DNA from: Mycoplana dimorpha
GTDB lineage: Bacteria > Pseudomonadota > Alphaproteobacteria > Rhizobiales > Rhizobiaceae
Assembly (NCBI RefSeq): GCF_003046475.1
Contig: NZ_PZZZ01000002.1
Coordinates: forward strand, 639,366 to 703,365
Length of the DNA: 64,000 bases
Direction: 5' to 3'
Shown: one piece after another, positions 1 to 10,801 of the stretch
How the letters are laid out: every line of letters begins with the position of its first letter
Numbering within the stretch: the first letter of the stretch is position 1
Notes under the pieces: model-generated
The model's database searches: none
What the model saw: only the letters and a program-made list of their open reading frames with translations
Told to the model about the DNA's origin: nothing
Program-made: the position numbers and the translations under genes

Positions 1-205
1 CGCGCAGCGCCTTGACGGCGAACTCGCGGTAGCCCTGGTCGGTCATGGCCGCGCGCGACGCGGCGATGATGCGTGTCGGATCGGTGAACTGGCCCATGAT
101 CTGGCGGTGGTACAGCGCCGGCAGGAGCTTGCGCTCCGCAAGGTCGCCGGTGCCGCCGAACACGACGTAATCGAATGGACCGACGGGGATGAACTGGCTG
201 CTCAT
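1..205 (-). CDS. zwf: Glucose-6-phosphate dehydrogenase, N-terminal part (cut by window edge)
   Basis: Only the first 68 codons are present; the gene runs off the left edge of the window. Zwf oxidises glucose-6-phosphate to 6-phosphogluconolactone with NADP, the entry to the Entner-Doudoroff and pentose phosphate routes in the cytoplasm. The call rests on the N-terminal dinucleotide-binding segment, VVFGGTGDLAERKLLPALY, at residues 14-32, which matches the GxxGDLxxRKLLPALY signature of the family. The ATG at 203-205 begins MSSQFIPVGPFDY. The gene lies downstream of, and on the same strand as, the polyamine catabolism pair, with about 90 bases between them, probably holding its own promoter. 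Confidence 0.9.
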   Translation of the reverse strand, partial: MSSQFIPVGPFDYVVFGGTGDLAERKLLPALYHRQIMGQFTDPTRIIAASRAAMTDQGYREFAVKALR

Positions 206-296
206 TGCAAATCTCGATCTGGTTCGCGTTGACGCCTTGTACTCTAATCGATTTAAAATGACCAGAGCGCGACACGGCAAAATCGAGACGGTTCGG

Positions 297-1583
297 TCAG
301 AGCTTGTCGCGCAGCGCGTACCAGGTCATTGCAAGAAATAGCAGAGGCGATCGGAACCGATGCCCGCCGGGGAAGGGCGGAATCTTCAACGCCTTCAGCA
401 TGTCGAGGTCGGCGCTGCCTCCCGTCGCTTCCTCGGCATAAAGCTTGCCGCAATAGTTCGACAGCATTACGCCATGGCCGGAATAGCCGCCGATCGATGT
501 GATGCCGGGCATGACCTCGCGCACGTATGGCTTGCGCGACATGGTGATTCCGACCGAACCGCCCCAGCTGTGGGTGATCTCGATCTCGGCGAGTTCCGGG
601 TAGATCTCGGCGATCTGCCGTCGGATGTGGACGCTGATGTCCTGCGGGTTGTCGGCCGTATAGGCCTCACGACCGCCGAACAGCAGGCGGCCGTCGCGGC
701 TGCGGCGGAAGTAGCGTACCACGAAGCGGGAGTCGGACACCGACTCGCCGCCGGGGATGACGGTCGGAAACTTGTCGAGAACCCTCGTTGCCCCGATGAA
801 GGAGCGGATCGGCATCACGTGTGCCGCCGTCTCCGGCTCGAGATTGCCGATGTGGGCGTTGCAGGCGATCAGCGCCTTGTCGGTAGTGATGGTGCCCCTG
901 GGGGTCGTTATGACAGCCTTGCCGCTGCTGCGATCGACCTTCAGTGCAGGCGTCCGTTCGTGCAGCACGGCGCCGGCGGCAGCGGCCTCCCGGGCAACGC
1001 CGACGAGCAGCTTCAGCGGATGGATATGGCCGGTGCCGGTGTCGCGCACGCCGAACAGGTAGCGTGTCGAGCCCAGCCGCTCCTGGGTTTCCGCCTTGTC
1101 CATGAATGTGGAATGCGGATAGCCGTAGCGCTTTGCGGCGATCTCCGGATTGGCGCGATAATATTTCTCGAGATTCTGCTTGTGCGAGACGCTCAGGTGC
1201 CCCGGAACGAACTCGATGTCGAGGCTCTGCGAGGCGGCAAAGTCGTGGATGTGCTGCTTGGCGCGTTCTGCGAGCTGGAACAGATTCTTGGAGCGCTCGT
1301 AGCCAAGTTCCTCCTCCAGTTCCTCCGGCCAGGCCCGCTGGCCGGTGCCGAGCTGGCCGCCATTGCGGCCCGAGGCGCCGTCGCCGAAGCGATGGGCGTC
1401 GATCAGGACGACGCGCACGCCCTTTCTGGCAAGATGATAGGCCGCTTGCAGGCCGGTGAAGCCGCCGCCGACGATCGCGACGTCCGCCTCGCAGGAGCCG
1501 GACATCGGCGCATATTCGGGACGCTCCCCGACGGTTGCTTCGTACCAGGAAATGCCGGGGGAGATCGGGCTCTGCCAGGACAT
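297..1583 (-). CDS. puuB: FAD-dependent oxidoreductase, gamma-glutamylputrescine oxidase type
   Basis: A 428-residue member of the D-amino-acid-oxidase (DAO) fold family. The N-terminal FAD-binding motif GGGFTG is at residues 39-44, followed by a GASGRNGGQLGTGQR segment typical of PuuB-like oxidases, and a C-terminal GGYSGHG segment closes the FAD site. PuuB proteins oxidise gamma-glutamyl-putrescine to the aldehyde with release of ammonia and peroxide. I chose the ATG at 1581-1583 (MSWQSPISPG); reading upstream in frame to a GTG at 1646 adds 21 residues unlike the family. It follows the glutamine-synthetase-like gene by about 100 bases on the same strand, so the two probably act as a glutamylation/oxidation pair. 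The exact amine substrate is inferred. Confidence 0.8.
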   Translation of the reverse strand: MSWQSPISPGISWYEATVGERPEYAPMSGSCEADVAIVGGGFTGLQAAYHLARKGVRVVLIDAHRFGDGASGRNGGQLGTGQRAWPEELEEELGYERSKNLFQLAERAKQHIHDFAASQSLDIEFVPGHLSVSHKQNLEKYYRANPEIAAKRYGYPHSTFMDKAETQERLGSTRYLFGVRDTGTGHIHPLKLLVGVAREAAAAGAVLHERTPALKVDRSSGKAVITTPRGTITTDKALIACNAHIGNLEPETAAHVMPIRSFIGATRVLDKFPTVIPGGESVSDSRFVVRYFRRSRDGRLLFGGREAYTADNPQDISVHIRRQIAEIYPELAEIEITHSWGGSVGITMSRKPYVREVMPGITSIGGYSGHGVMLSNYCGKLYAEEATGGSADLDMLKALKIPPFPGGHRFRSPLLFLAMTWYALRDKL

Positions 1584-1687
1584 AGGGATGCTTTCATCGA
1601 AATGGGTTGGGTACGGCGGCACCGGAGCCACCCTCGCGGTCTGCACGCAGGCCCGGCTTGCGCGTTCCGGGTTCCGCCGTACGGAGA

Positions 1688-3124
1688 TCAGACGTTGAGC
1701 AGCAGGAATTCCCGCTCCCAGGGGCTGATCACCTGCATGAAGGTCTCGAATTCACCGCGCTTGACGCCCGCATAGAGACCGATGAACTCGGGATCCAGCA
1801 CCTGCGCCAGCGCCGGATCGCCCTCCAGCAGCGCGACCGCCTCTAGCAGGCCACGCGGCAGGTCGATCGAGCCTTCGTTCGCCGCAAGATCGGTCGGCGG
1901 CGTCGGTTCGACAGCGTTCATGATGCCGAGCAAACCACAGCCGAGCGAGGCGGCCAGCGCCAGGTAGGGGTTGGCGTCCGAGCTCGGAAGACGGTTCTCG
2001 ACGCGGCGGGCATTGGCATCGGAGACGGGGATGCGGAACGCCGTGGTGCGGTTGTCGTAGCCCCAGGCGTTGTTCACCGGCGCCGACATCTCCGGCGTCA
2101 GGCGCCGGTAGGAATTCACGTACGGCGCCATCATCACCAGCGTCTTTGGCACGTAGTTCTGCATGCCGCCGATGAAGTGGAAGAATTCCTTCGAGGGCGA
2201 GCCGTCCGGATTGGAGAAGACGTTCTTGCCGGTCTTGATGTCGACCACCGACTGGTGGATGTGCATGGCCGAGCCCGCCTGGCCTTGCATCGGCTTGGCC
2301 ATGAAGGTCGCATAGATGCCGTGCTTCAGCGCCGCCTCGCGGATCGTGCGCTTGAACATGAAGACCTGGTCGGCAAGCTCGATCGGATCGCCGTGGCGCA
2401 GGTTGATCTCGAGCTGTGCCGGTCCTTCTTCGTGGATCAGCGTGTCGATCTCCAGACCCTGCTTCTCGGAGAAATGATAGATGTCGTCGATCAGTTCGTC
2501 GAACTCGTTGATGCCGGCGATCGAATAGCCCTGGCCGCCGAGGATGGAGCGGCCGGAGCGGCCCTTCGGCGGGCGCAGCGGATAGTCGGGGTCGTCGTTC
2601 ATCGCCACGAGATAGAACTCGATCTCGGGCGCCACGACCGGCAGCCATCCACGCTCCTTGTACATTTCGACGACGTTCTTCAGGACGTTGCGCGGCGCAT
2701 AGGTCACGTTTTCCCCGGTCGATCCGACGACGTCGCAGATCACCTGGGCGGTCGGGTCGGATTCCCACGGCACGACGCTGAGCGTCGTAAGATCCGGCAC
2801 GAGCTTCAGGTCGCTGTCGCGCGGCTCATAACGGAACTGGCCGGTCTCCTCCGGATACTCACCGGAAATGGTGTGGCGATAGACGGCGGAAGGAAGCGCC
2901 AGCGAGGTGTTGGACGTGAACTTCGACGACGGCATCATCTTGCCGCGCGGTACCCCGGCAAGGTCCGGGGTGATGCACTCAATATCCTCGATGCCTCGGA
3001 ACCTGAGCCAGTCGACCGCCTCTTTCCACGTCTTCACACCGCGCGGTGCAGTGAGGGAGGGAGGGATTTTGGCGGAGCGGCTGACTTTCTGGACGGTAGT
3101 GGCAACGGTCTTTTTTGAGGGCAT
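1688..3124 (-). CDS. puuA: Glutamine synthetase family protein, gamma-glutamylputrescine synthetase type
   Basis: A 478-residue glutamine-synthetase fold protein. It has the catalytic-domain blocks expected: an EIEFYL metal-binding motif in the middle, HEEGPAQLEINL, and HIHQS for ATP/metal contacts, with RLPSSDANPYLA near the C-terminal third. PuuA-type enzymes ligate glutamate to putrescine with ATP. The N-terminus carries about 25 residues rich in lysine and serine before the beta-grasp domain. It is the first gene of the puuA-puuB pair on the minus strand. The nearby potFGHI putrescine importer supports a polyamine role, but glutamine-synthetase III or other amine ligase specificity cannot be excluded from sequence alone. 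Confidence 0.8.
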   Translation of the reverse strand: MPSKKTVATTVQKVSRSAKIPPSLTAPRGVKTWKEAVDWLRFRGIEDIECITPDLAGVPRGKMMPSSKFTSNTSLALPSAVYRHTISGEYPEETGQFRYEPRDSDLKLVPDLTTLSVVPWESDPTAQVICDVVGSTGENVTYAPRNVLKNVVEMYKERGWLPVVAPEIEFYLVAMNDDPDYPLRPPKGRSGRSILGGQGYSIAGINEFDELIDDIYHFSEKQGLEIDTLIHEEGPAQLEINLRHGDPIELADQVFMFKRTIREAALKHGIYATFMAKPMQGQAGSAMHIHQSVVDIKTGKNVFSNPDGSPSKEFFHFIGGMQNYVPKTLVMMAPYVNSYRRLTPEMSAPVNNAWGYDNRTTAFRIPVSDANARRVENRLPSSDANPYLALAASLGCGLLGIMNAVEPTPPTDLAANEGSIDLPRGLLEAVALLEGDPALAQVLDPEFIGLYAGVKRGEFETFMQVISPWEREFLLLNV

Positions 3125-3305
3125 GTTACACCGGATTTGGTTTCGGATGAGGCATCATAGCGGGACTTTGGGCCTTGGCTAGGGGGGCAAAAACCTGAAA
3201 ATCGGGCCTATATCGGCTGCCCGCCGATCGTCGCACGGCCGCGCGAGACGATTGACTTTCGCGGCCCGGCGCCGGAAAGGAGGGGCGAAACGAGGACGGT
3301 GCGGC

Positions 3306-4487
3306 GTGGCGGACGAAAGGGACGTGGTCATCATCGGTGCCGGCGCTGCCGGCATGATGTGCGCGATCGAGGCGGGCAGGCGCGGTCGCCGGGTGCTGGT
3401 GATCGACCACGCCAGGGCACCGGGCGAGAAGATCCGCATCTCCGGCGGCGGCCGCTGCAACTTCACCAACATCCATGCCGGCCCGAAGAACTTCCTTTCG
3501 AAGAACCCGCATTTCTGCAAATCGGCGCTGGCCCGCTACACACCCCGCGACTTTCTCGCCCTTGTCGAGCGCCACGGCATCGCCTGGCACGAGAAGACGC
3601 TCGGCCAGCTGTTTTGCGACGGCTCGGCGAAGGAAATCATCGCCATGCTGCTGAAGGAGATGCGCGAGGCGGGCGCCGAGTTGCGGCTCTCGACGGACGT
3701 CTCCTCCGTCGAGCGGACGGGGACGGGCTTCCGGATCGCCACCAGCGATGGTCCCGTGCAGGCTCGGTCGCTGGTGATCGCGACGGGCGGGAAGTCGATC
3801 CCGAAGATGGGCGCGACCGGCTTCGCCTACCGGATCGCCGAGCAGTTCGGTCTGCGCATCGTCGAGACCCGGCCGGCGCTGGTGCCGCTGACGCTCGATC
3901 CCCAATCGCTTGCCGAGCATGACGGCCTGCCCGGTGTTTCGGTCGAGGTGGTGGCCAGCCACGGCAAGACGGAGTTCCGCGAGGCCATGCTGTTCACCCA
4001 TCGCGGCCTGAGCGGCCCGGTGATCCTGCAGATTTCCTCGTTCTGGCGCGAGGGCGAGGAGATCGTCCTGCATCTGCAGCCTGATCTGGACGTGGTCGGG
4101 ATGCTGGCATCAGCTCGAAGGACGAATGGCCGGCAGGCGGTGCAGACGGTGCTGGCCGAGCACATGCCGCGCAAGCTGGTGCAATTGCTGGTCGGCCGGG
4201 CCGGTGTCGAGGGCACGCTCGCCGAACTGTCCGGGCGCAAGGTCGAGGCGCTTGTCGAATGCCTTCGCCGCTGGCGCATCCGGCCAGCCGGGTCGGAGGG
4301 CTACCGTACGGCCGAAGTCACGCTCGGCGGCGTCGACACGGACGACCTTGATTCCCGCAGCATGGCGGCAAAGTTCGTTCCGGGCCTCTACTTCGTCGGC
4401 GAGGCCGTCGATGTCACCGGCTGGCTGGGCGGCTATAACTTCCAGTGGGCCTGGGCCTCGGGCTTTGCCGCCGGCCAGGTCGCCTGA
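3306..4487 (+). CDS. BaiN/HI0933-family NAD(P)/FAD-dependent oxidoreductase
   Basis: A 393-residue flavoprotein of the HI0933 (YhiN/BaiN-like) family. It shows the GAGAAG dinucleotide-binding motif in the first 20 residues, the family hallmark GEKIRISGGGRCNFTN, a GGKSIPKMGATG block in the middle, and the C-terminal FVGEAVDVTGWLGGYNFQWAWASG that closes the FAD site. The cellular substrate is unknown for most members. No ATG is available; I use the GTG at 3306 (VADERDVVIIGAGAAG), preceded by an AGGA-like site. A TTG at 3252 would add 18 basic residues and looks less likely. It is divergent from puuA and appears to be a single-gene unit. Confidence 0.8.
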   Translation: MADERDVVIIGAGAAGMMCAIEAGRRGRRVLVIDHARAPGEKIRISGGGRCNFTNIHAGPKNFLSKNPHFCKSALARYTPRDFLALVERHGIAWHEKTLGQLFCDGSAKEIIAMLLKEMREAGAELRLSTDVSSVERTGTGFRIATSDGPVQARSLVIATGGKSIPKMGATGFAYRIAEQFGLRIVETRPALVPLTLDPQSLAEHDGLPGVSVEVVASHGKTEFREAMLFTHRGLSGPVILQISSFWREGEEIVLHLQPDLDVVGMLASARRTNGRQAVQTVLAEHMPRKLVQLLVGRAGVEGTLAELSGRKVEALVECLRRWRIRPAGSEGYRTAEVTLGGVDTDDLDSRSMAAKFVPGLYFVGEAVDVTGWLGGYNFQWAWASGFAAGQVA

Positions 4488-4700
4488 GCGGCTACGACGC
4501 CATCGTCCAAGCGAAAGCGGGCGTGACGACGGGTGGATTTACCCTTCGTTAGGAGTTGCGGGCCGATCCTGTTTCGGAGCCGGCGTTCCCGGCGCCAGTA
4601 TCGACCGGGCGACCCGTCGGAACAGCGCGTGGGAACAGCATGACGTGGGCCGGCTGGCCGGATCACCCGGGTGCCCGTATCTCGTAAACGGAGTCTCGCC

Positions 4701-4844
4701 ATGCCCGCCCAACATCGCCGTCCCGCCGCCCGCGCGATCGCCATTGCCGCCGTCGAGGAAAGCCAGCGCCGCGCGCTCGGGCTGGCCTCCGGCACTCTTC
4801 TTGCCGCACTGCTTCTGGCCATCTTGGCGGCCGGCCTGCTCTAA
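4701..4844 (+). CDS. Possible small membrane protein, 47 residues
   Basis: A short reading frame with an upstream GGAG about 8 bases before the ATG. It encodes an N-terminal part rich in Arg/Ala (MPAQHRRPAARAIAIAAVEE) followed by one hydrophobic helix, LASGTLLAALLLAILAAGLL, ending at the C-terminus, so the product would be a single-span tail-anchored peptide. It lies alone between the flavoprotein gene and a convergent small gene. I do not recognise a family. Support is only the ribosome site and the clean membrane helix, so it may be spurious. Confidence 0.4.
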   Translation: MPAQHRRPAARAIAIAAVEESQRRALGLASGTLLAALLLAILAAGLL

Positions 4845-4924
4845 AGGCCTCAAGGCGGCGACGCGGACAGACACCCGATCGGTTGTCTCGGCCGGGTGCC
4901 GATTCTTGCCGCGGCAGCCAGATA

Positions 4925-5164
4925 TCAGGCCCTTCCCTGTGTCACGATCACCGGAACCAAAAGATCGCCCCAGTTGCCGTCGCCGCCGTGGTGACGGGCG
5001 GAGCGGACGAGTTCCACCGATACGCCTGCCTCGACTGCCTTGATCACGGCCTGGTTCAGGCGGTGAAGGTCGTTCGCCATGATGCGGATCGCCGCTTGCT
5101 GGTCGGGCGTCATGGCGCTGGTTTGTTCCTCGGCGCGCTCCTTTACGCGAGTCTGGACAGTCAT
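4925..5164 (-). CDS. Conserved hypothetical protein, 79 residues
   Basis: A short cytoplasmic protein starting MTVQTRVKERAEEQ. The start at 5162-5164 is set by a strong GAGGAG ribosome site 5 bases upstream; in-frame codons further upstream have no such site. The middle, AIRIMANDLHRLNQAVIKAVEAGVSVELVR, is a predicted amphipathic helix, and the tail ends in a short hydrophobic strand with VPVIVT. No catalytic motif is visible and I do not assign a function. It lies about 200 bases downstream of aceA on the same strand, with a palindromic repeat between them that probably ends most aceA transcripts. Confidence 0.65.
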   Translation of the reverse strand: MTVQTRVKERAEEQTSAMTPDQQAAIRIMANDLHRLNQAVIKAVEAGVSVELVRSARHHGGDGNWGDLLVPVIVTQGRA

Positions 5165-5213
5165 GGCATTTCTCCTCTTTTGCTCGGGGTTCTTGAACTC
5201 TGCTTGCCGTTGT

Positions 5214-5345
5214 CCCCTCATCCGCCCGCCGGCCCCTTGTCTCCCCGCAGACAGGGAGAGGGGGCGTTGGCCGCGGCCGTATTCACACGCGCGACGTCGA
5301 CGTTAGGGGCGCGGCCCTCTCCCCGTTGGGGGGAGGGCAAGGTTT
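5214..5345. repeat. Intergenic palindromic repeat element of rhizobial type
   Basis: The stretch holds the paired blocks CTCCCCGCAGACAGGGAG followed by AGGGGGCG, and about 60 bases on CCTCTCCCCGTTGGGGGGAG. C-rich and G-rich arms can pair locally and with each other. Such CCCCTCATCCG...CTCCCCGC/GGGGAGAGGGG elements are dispersed between genes in many rhizobia. Here it lies between aceA and the 79-residue gene, where it can also serve as a terminator. Confidence 0.6.
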
Positions 5346-5374
5346 GGGAGTGTCGGGCCTCAACGGGCCTGCCG

Positions 5375-6664
<1,290 letters not shown>

Positions 6665-6747
6665 CAGGCTGTCCTCCATTCGGAATGTGCTGCGCGTGGC
6701 ATCCCGGGTTTGGGTGCCACGGCCGGTGCAAGTGCTGTTGGAATATT

Positions 6748-6764
6748 TACAGTGCACTGCACAA
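6748..6764. promoter_or_regulatory. TGC-N3-GCA palindrome in the aceA promoter
   Basis: The ten bases CAGTGCACTG at 6750-6759 are a perfect palindrome, and the next bases extend it to TGCAGTGCAC on the minus strand, read as TTGTGCAGTGCACTG. It lies 85-100 bases upstream of the aceA start. The TGC-N3-GCA core recurs twice before the phasin gene at 22,288-22,320. A shared carbon/PHB regulator such as PhaR/AniA is an inference. Confidence 0.45.
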
Positions 6765-6842
6765 ATGCGCGAGCGCCTTTCCCAAGGCGCGCCCGGTAAA
6801 CGGGTTAAGTTGTGGTGAGATTGACAAGGTTGGAGAGTTGAA

Positions 6843-6896
6843 TTGTAAATAATGTAAAAATTCCAAGTCCCGAAATTGCGGGCGGAGATGTAAAAG
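6843..6896. promoter_or_regulatory. Three TGTAAA direct repeats between aceA and its divergent regulator
   Basis: The heptamers TGTAAAT (about 6844), TGTAAAA (about 6853) and TGTAAAA (about 6890) lie just upstream of the regulator gene. The first two are nine bases apart. They are AT-rich in a GC-rich setting, and are candidates for the binding site of the regulator, which would control itself and aceA. No footprint is known to me for this exact motif. Confidence 0.4.
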
Positions 6897-6905
6897 GATG
6901 TCACA

Positions 6906-8321
6906 ATGGCTGAGAACAAGATCTTTGCCGGGCCGAAGGTGCGCCGCGTCCGCAACACGCTCGGGCTCACCCAGACGGCAATGGCCGAGGCGCTTTCGAT
7001 CTCGCCGTCCTACCTGAACCTGATCGAGCGCAACCAGCGGCCGCTGACGGTTCAACTGCTGTTGCGACTGGCCTCCGTCTTCAAGGTCGATCTGGAGGAT
7101 CTGCAGGGGGAGACGAGCGGCAGCGTCCGGCAGTTGCGTGAGGTTTTTGCAGATCCGCTGCTTGCGGGGGAGTTGCCCGGCGACCTGGAACTGGTCGAGG
7201 TCGCCGACGCCGCTCCGAACGTGGCGAGCGGCATCCTCAAGCTCTACCGCGCCTATCGCGAGCAGGCCTCTCGTCTTTCGGATCTGGCCGACCTCCTGTC
7301 GCGTGAGGGCCATGCAACCTCGCTGGCCGAGGCGCGGCTGCCGATGGACGAGGTGCGCGAGAAATTCGAGCGGCGGCCCAACTATTTCGACGGGATCGAC
7401 GTCGCCGCCGAGCGCTTCCATCAGGCGCTGGCACCCGGCGATGACCTGGCGGGGTCGCTGAAGGCCTGGCTGAAGCGGGAGCATGGCGTCGTGGTACGTC
7501 TCCTCCCGGTCCATGCGATGCCAGCCCTGCGCCGCCGCTTCGACCGGCATTCCATGCGCCTGTTTCTATCCGAGCGGCTGTCGCTGCACGACCAGTTGCG
7601 CGAAATCGCCATGGAGGCGGTGCAGATCGCCCTGGGGGAGGAGATTATGGCGGACCTCGAGCGGCTGGCCCTGTCCGGAAACGAGGCGCGGCGGATCGCC
7701 CGCTTCGAACTGGCGCGCTACGCCGCCCATGCGTTGATGATGCCCTATGAGGCTTTTTTCACGGCGGCGCAGCGGGCCCGCTTCGACATCGATGTTCTGC
7801 GCGCGCGCTTTGCGGTCTCCTACGAACAGGCGGCCAGCCGTCTGACAATGCTGCAGCGCCCCGGGCGCGCGTCCGTTCCGTTCTTCCTGCTGGAGGTCGA
7901 CAATGCCGGCAACCGCATGCGTCGGGCCGGGGCGCAGGGATTTCCGCAGGCGCGCTTCGGCGGCCAGTGCCCGAAGCTCAACATTCATGCGGCCTTCGCG
8001 CAGCCGGGGCAGGTTCTCGTCGACCTTGTCGAGATGGCGGACGGAGCGGCCTTCCTCACCGTATCGAGAACGCTCGAGGGACCGCAGGCGGCCTTCGACG
8101 AGCGGGTGCGTCGCACGGCGCTTCTGGTCGGCTGTGACGCTGCTTTGGCTGCCGAAACGGTCTATGGCGAAAGCGTCGGCCGTCATGGCCCTGTCCTGGC
8201 GGGAACCGCCTGCCGGCTGTGCGAGCGGCAAGGATGTCTCGCCCGTGCCGAGCCGCCCGTGACGCGCCCGCTGGGCTTGGACGAAATGGTGGCCGGTCTC
8301 AGCCTTTTCGACTTCCAGTGA
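6906..8321 (+). CDS. Short-chain fatty acyl-type transcriptional regulator (XRE + DUF2083)
   Basis: A 471-residue regulator of the RamB/ScfR group. Residues about 8-65 form an XRE helix-turn-helix ([27 protein letters not shown]). The centre is an IrrE/ImmA-like segment without a clear zinc protease motif. The C-terminal domain of short-chain fatty acyl regulators is marked by [13 protein letters not shown] and a Cys-rich CRLCERQGC. Members control glyoxylate bypass and acetate or propionate genes, and this one sits divergent from aceA, so aceA is the likely target. Whether it activates or represses, and which acyl-CoA it senses, cannot be read here. The ATG at 6906 follows an AAGGA site. Confidence 0.88.
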   Translation: MAENKIFAGPKVRRVRNTLGLTQTAMAEALSISPSYLNLIERNQRPLTVQLLLRLASVFKVDLEDLQGETSGSVRQLREVFADPLLAGELPGDLELVEVADAAPNVASGILKLYRAYREQASRLSDLADLLSREGHATSLAEARLPMDEVREKFERRPNYFDGIDVAAERFHQALAPGDDLAGSLKAWLKREHGVVVRLLPVHAMPALRRRFDRHSMRLFLSERLSLHDQLREIAMEAVQIALGEEIMADLERLALSGNEARRIARFELARYAAHALMMPYEAFFTAAQRARFDIDVLRARFAVSYEQAASRLTMLQRPGRASVPFFLLEVDNAGNRMRRAGAQGFPQARFGGQCPKLNIHAAFAQPGQVLVDLVEMADGAAFLTVSRTLEGPQAAFDERVRRTALLVGCDAALAAETVYGESVGRHGPVLAGTACRLCERQGCLARAEPPVTRPLGLDEMVAGLSLFDFQ

Positions 8322-8353
8322 GTTTCTGCTTGCTTTCCGGTTCGAAAGCGATT

Positions 8354-8393
8354 TGAAATATGATAGCAAAGATGAAAATGTGATAACAAAGCG
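8354..8393. promoter_or_regulatory. 20-base tandem repeat upstream of potF
   Basis: Two copies of ATGATAGCAAAG-like sequence, TGATAGCAAAG at 8361-8371 and TGATAACAAAG at 8381-8391, are spaced exactly 20 bases apart, that is two helical turns. They lie about 95 bases upstream of potF in an AT-rich block. The arrangement suggests two operator half-sites on one DNA face. The cognate regulator is unknown. Confidence 0.5.
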
Positions 8394-8484
8394 ACAATAC
8401 TTCACATGAGAATGAAGCTTGTGGCGCGTCGAAAAACAACGATAATCGGGAACCGACGCAGCTTAGGAACTGGGAGCCATATTC

Positions 8485-9585
8485 ATGAAAAGACGTAATC
8501 TTTTGGCGACTGCCGCCATCGCCGTCCTGATCGGCGCCGCCGGCGTTCCGGCGTTCGCGCAAGAACGGGTTGTCAACGTCTACAACTGGTCCGATTACAT
8601 CGACGAGTCGATCCTTGCGGACTTTACCAAGGAGACCGGAATCAAGGTCGTCTATGACGTCTTCGATTCCAACGAGACGGTTGAAACGAAGCTCCTGGCC
8701 GGCGGTTCCGGCTACGACGTCGTCGTGCCGACCGGCAACTTCCTGCAGCGGCAGATCCAGGCCGGCGTTTTCCAGAAGCTCGACAAGTCCAAGCTGCCCA
8801 ACCTCTCCAACATGTGGGACGAGATCTCACAGCGCGTCGCCGTGTATGACCCTGGCAACGAGTATGCCGTGGACTACATGTGGGGCACGACCGGCATCGG
8901 CTACAACGTGAAGAAGGCCAAGGAGATCCTCGGCACGGATGCGGCGCCGGGTTGGGACGCGCTCTTCAATCCGGAGATCGCCGCCAAGTTCAAGGATTGC
9001 GGCATCTACATGCTGGATACGGCCGACGAGGCGATCCCCGCCGCTCTCAACTATCTGGGCCTCGATCCGAACTCCAAGGACACCGCCGACCTGGAAAAGG
9101 CCGGTGAACTCTTGACCTCGGTGCGGCCGTTCGTCCGGAAGTTCCACTCGTCCGAGTACATCAACGCCCTCGCCAACGGCGACATCTGCCTGGCGCTCGG
9201 CTGGTCGGGCGACGTCCTGCAGGCGCGTGACCGGGCCGCGGAGGCTGGCGCCGGTGTCGAGGTGAATTACTCGATTCCGGATGGCGGAGCCCTGATGTGG
9301 TTCGACATGATGGCGATCCCCTCCGATGCGCCGCATGTCGAGGAAGCGCACGCCTTCATCAACTACATCATGAAGCCCGAAGTCGCGGCCAAGGCCACGA
9401 ACTACGTCTTCTACGCCAACGGCAACAAGGCTTCGCAGGCCTTCGTCGACAAGGCGATCCTCGATGACCCGGCGATCTACCCGCCGAAGGAGACGATGGA
9501 GAAGCTCTACACGAAGGTGCCCTACGACCCGAAGACGCAGCGGGTGGTCACCCGCATCTGGACCAAGGTCGTCACCGGCCAGTAA
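8485..9585 (+). CDS. potF: Putrescine/polyamine ABC transporter substrate-binding protein
   Basis: A 366-residue periplasmic binding protein of the PotD/PotF family. It has a Sec signal peptide with cleavage likely after VPAFA (about residue 24). The mature start ERVVNVYNWSDYIDE is the family hallmark, and later blocks such as YAVDYMWGTTGIGYN and CLALGWSGDVLQA line the polyamine site. It delivers putrescine to the PotGHI membrane complex. It is the first gene of potFGHI; a perfect hairpin separates it from potG, in keeping with a surplus of binding protein. An AT-rich tandem repeat lies upstream. Confidence 0.93.
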   Translation: MKRRNLLATAAIAVLIGAAGVPAFAQERVVNVYNWSDYIDESILADFTKETGIKVVYDVFDSNETVETKLLAGGSGYDVVVPTGNFLQRQIQAGVFQKLDKSKLPNLSNMWDEISQRVAVYDPGNEYAVDYMWGTTGIGYNVKKAKEILGTDAAPGWDALFNPEIAAKFKDCGIYMLDTADEAIPAALNYLGLDPNSKDTADLEKAGELLTSVRPFVRKFHSSEYINALANGDICLALGWSGDVLQARDRAAEAGAGVEVNYSIPDGGALMWFDMMAIPSDAPHVEEAHAFINYIMKPEVAAKATNYVFYANGNKASQAFVDKAILDDPAIYPPKETMEKLYTKVPYDPKTQRVVTRIWTKVVTGQ

Positions 9586-9600
9586 GCCCAGGAAATGCAG

Positions 9601-9627
9601 ATTGCCCGGAAAACCCTTCCGGGCAAT
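9601..9627 (+). terminator. Hairpin between potF and potG (partial terminator/mRNA stabiliser)
   Basis: ATTGCCCGGAA at 9601-9611 pairs perfectly with TTCCGGGCAAT at 9617-9627 around a five-base loop. There is no long T-run, so it probably attenuates or protects the potF message rather than stopping transcription fully. Confidence 0.7.
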
Positions 9628-9657
9628 TTGCCGTCTGCGCATCATCGGGGATCGTTC

Positions 9658-10797
<1,140 letters not shown>

Positions 10798-10801
10798 GAC
10801 G

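Noticed and set aside
360..1775. Long plus-strand frame opposite the puuB-like gene
   Set aside because: It is the mirror of a well-supported oxidoreductase gene; the product has no recognisable domain and an Arg/Ala-rich shadow composition.
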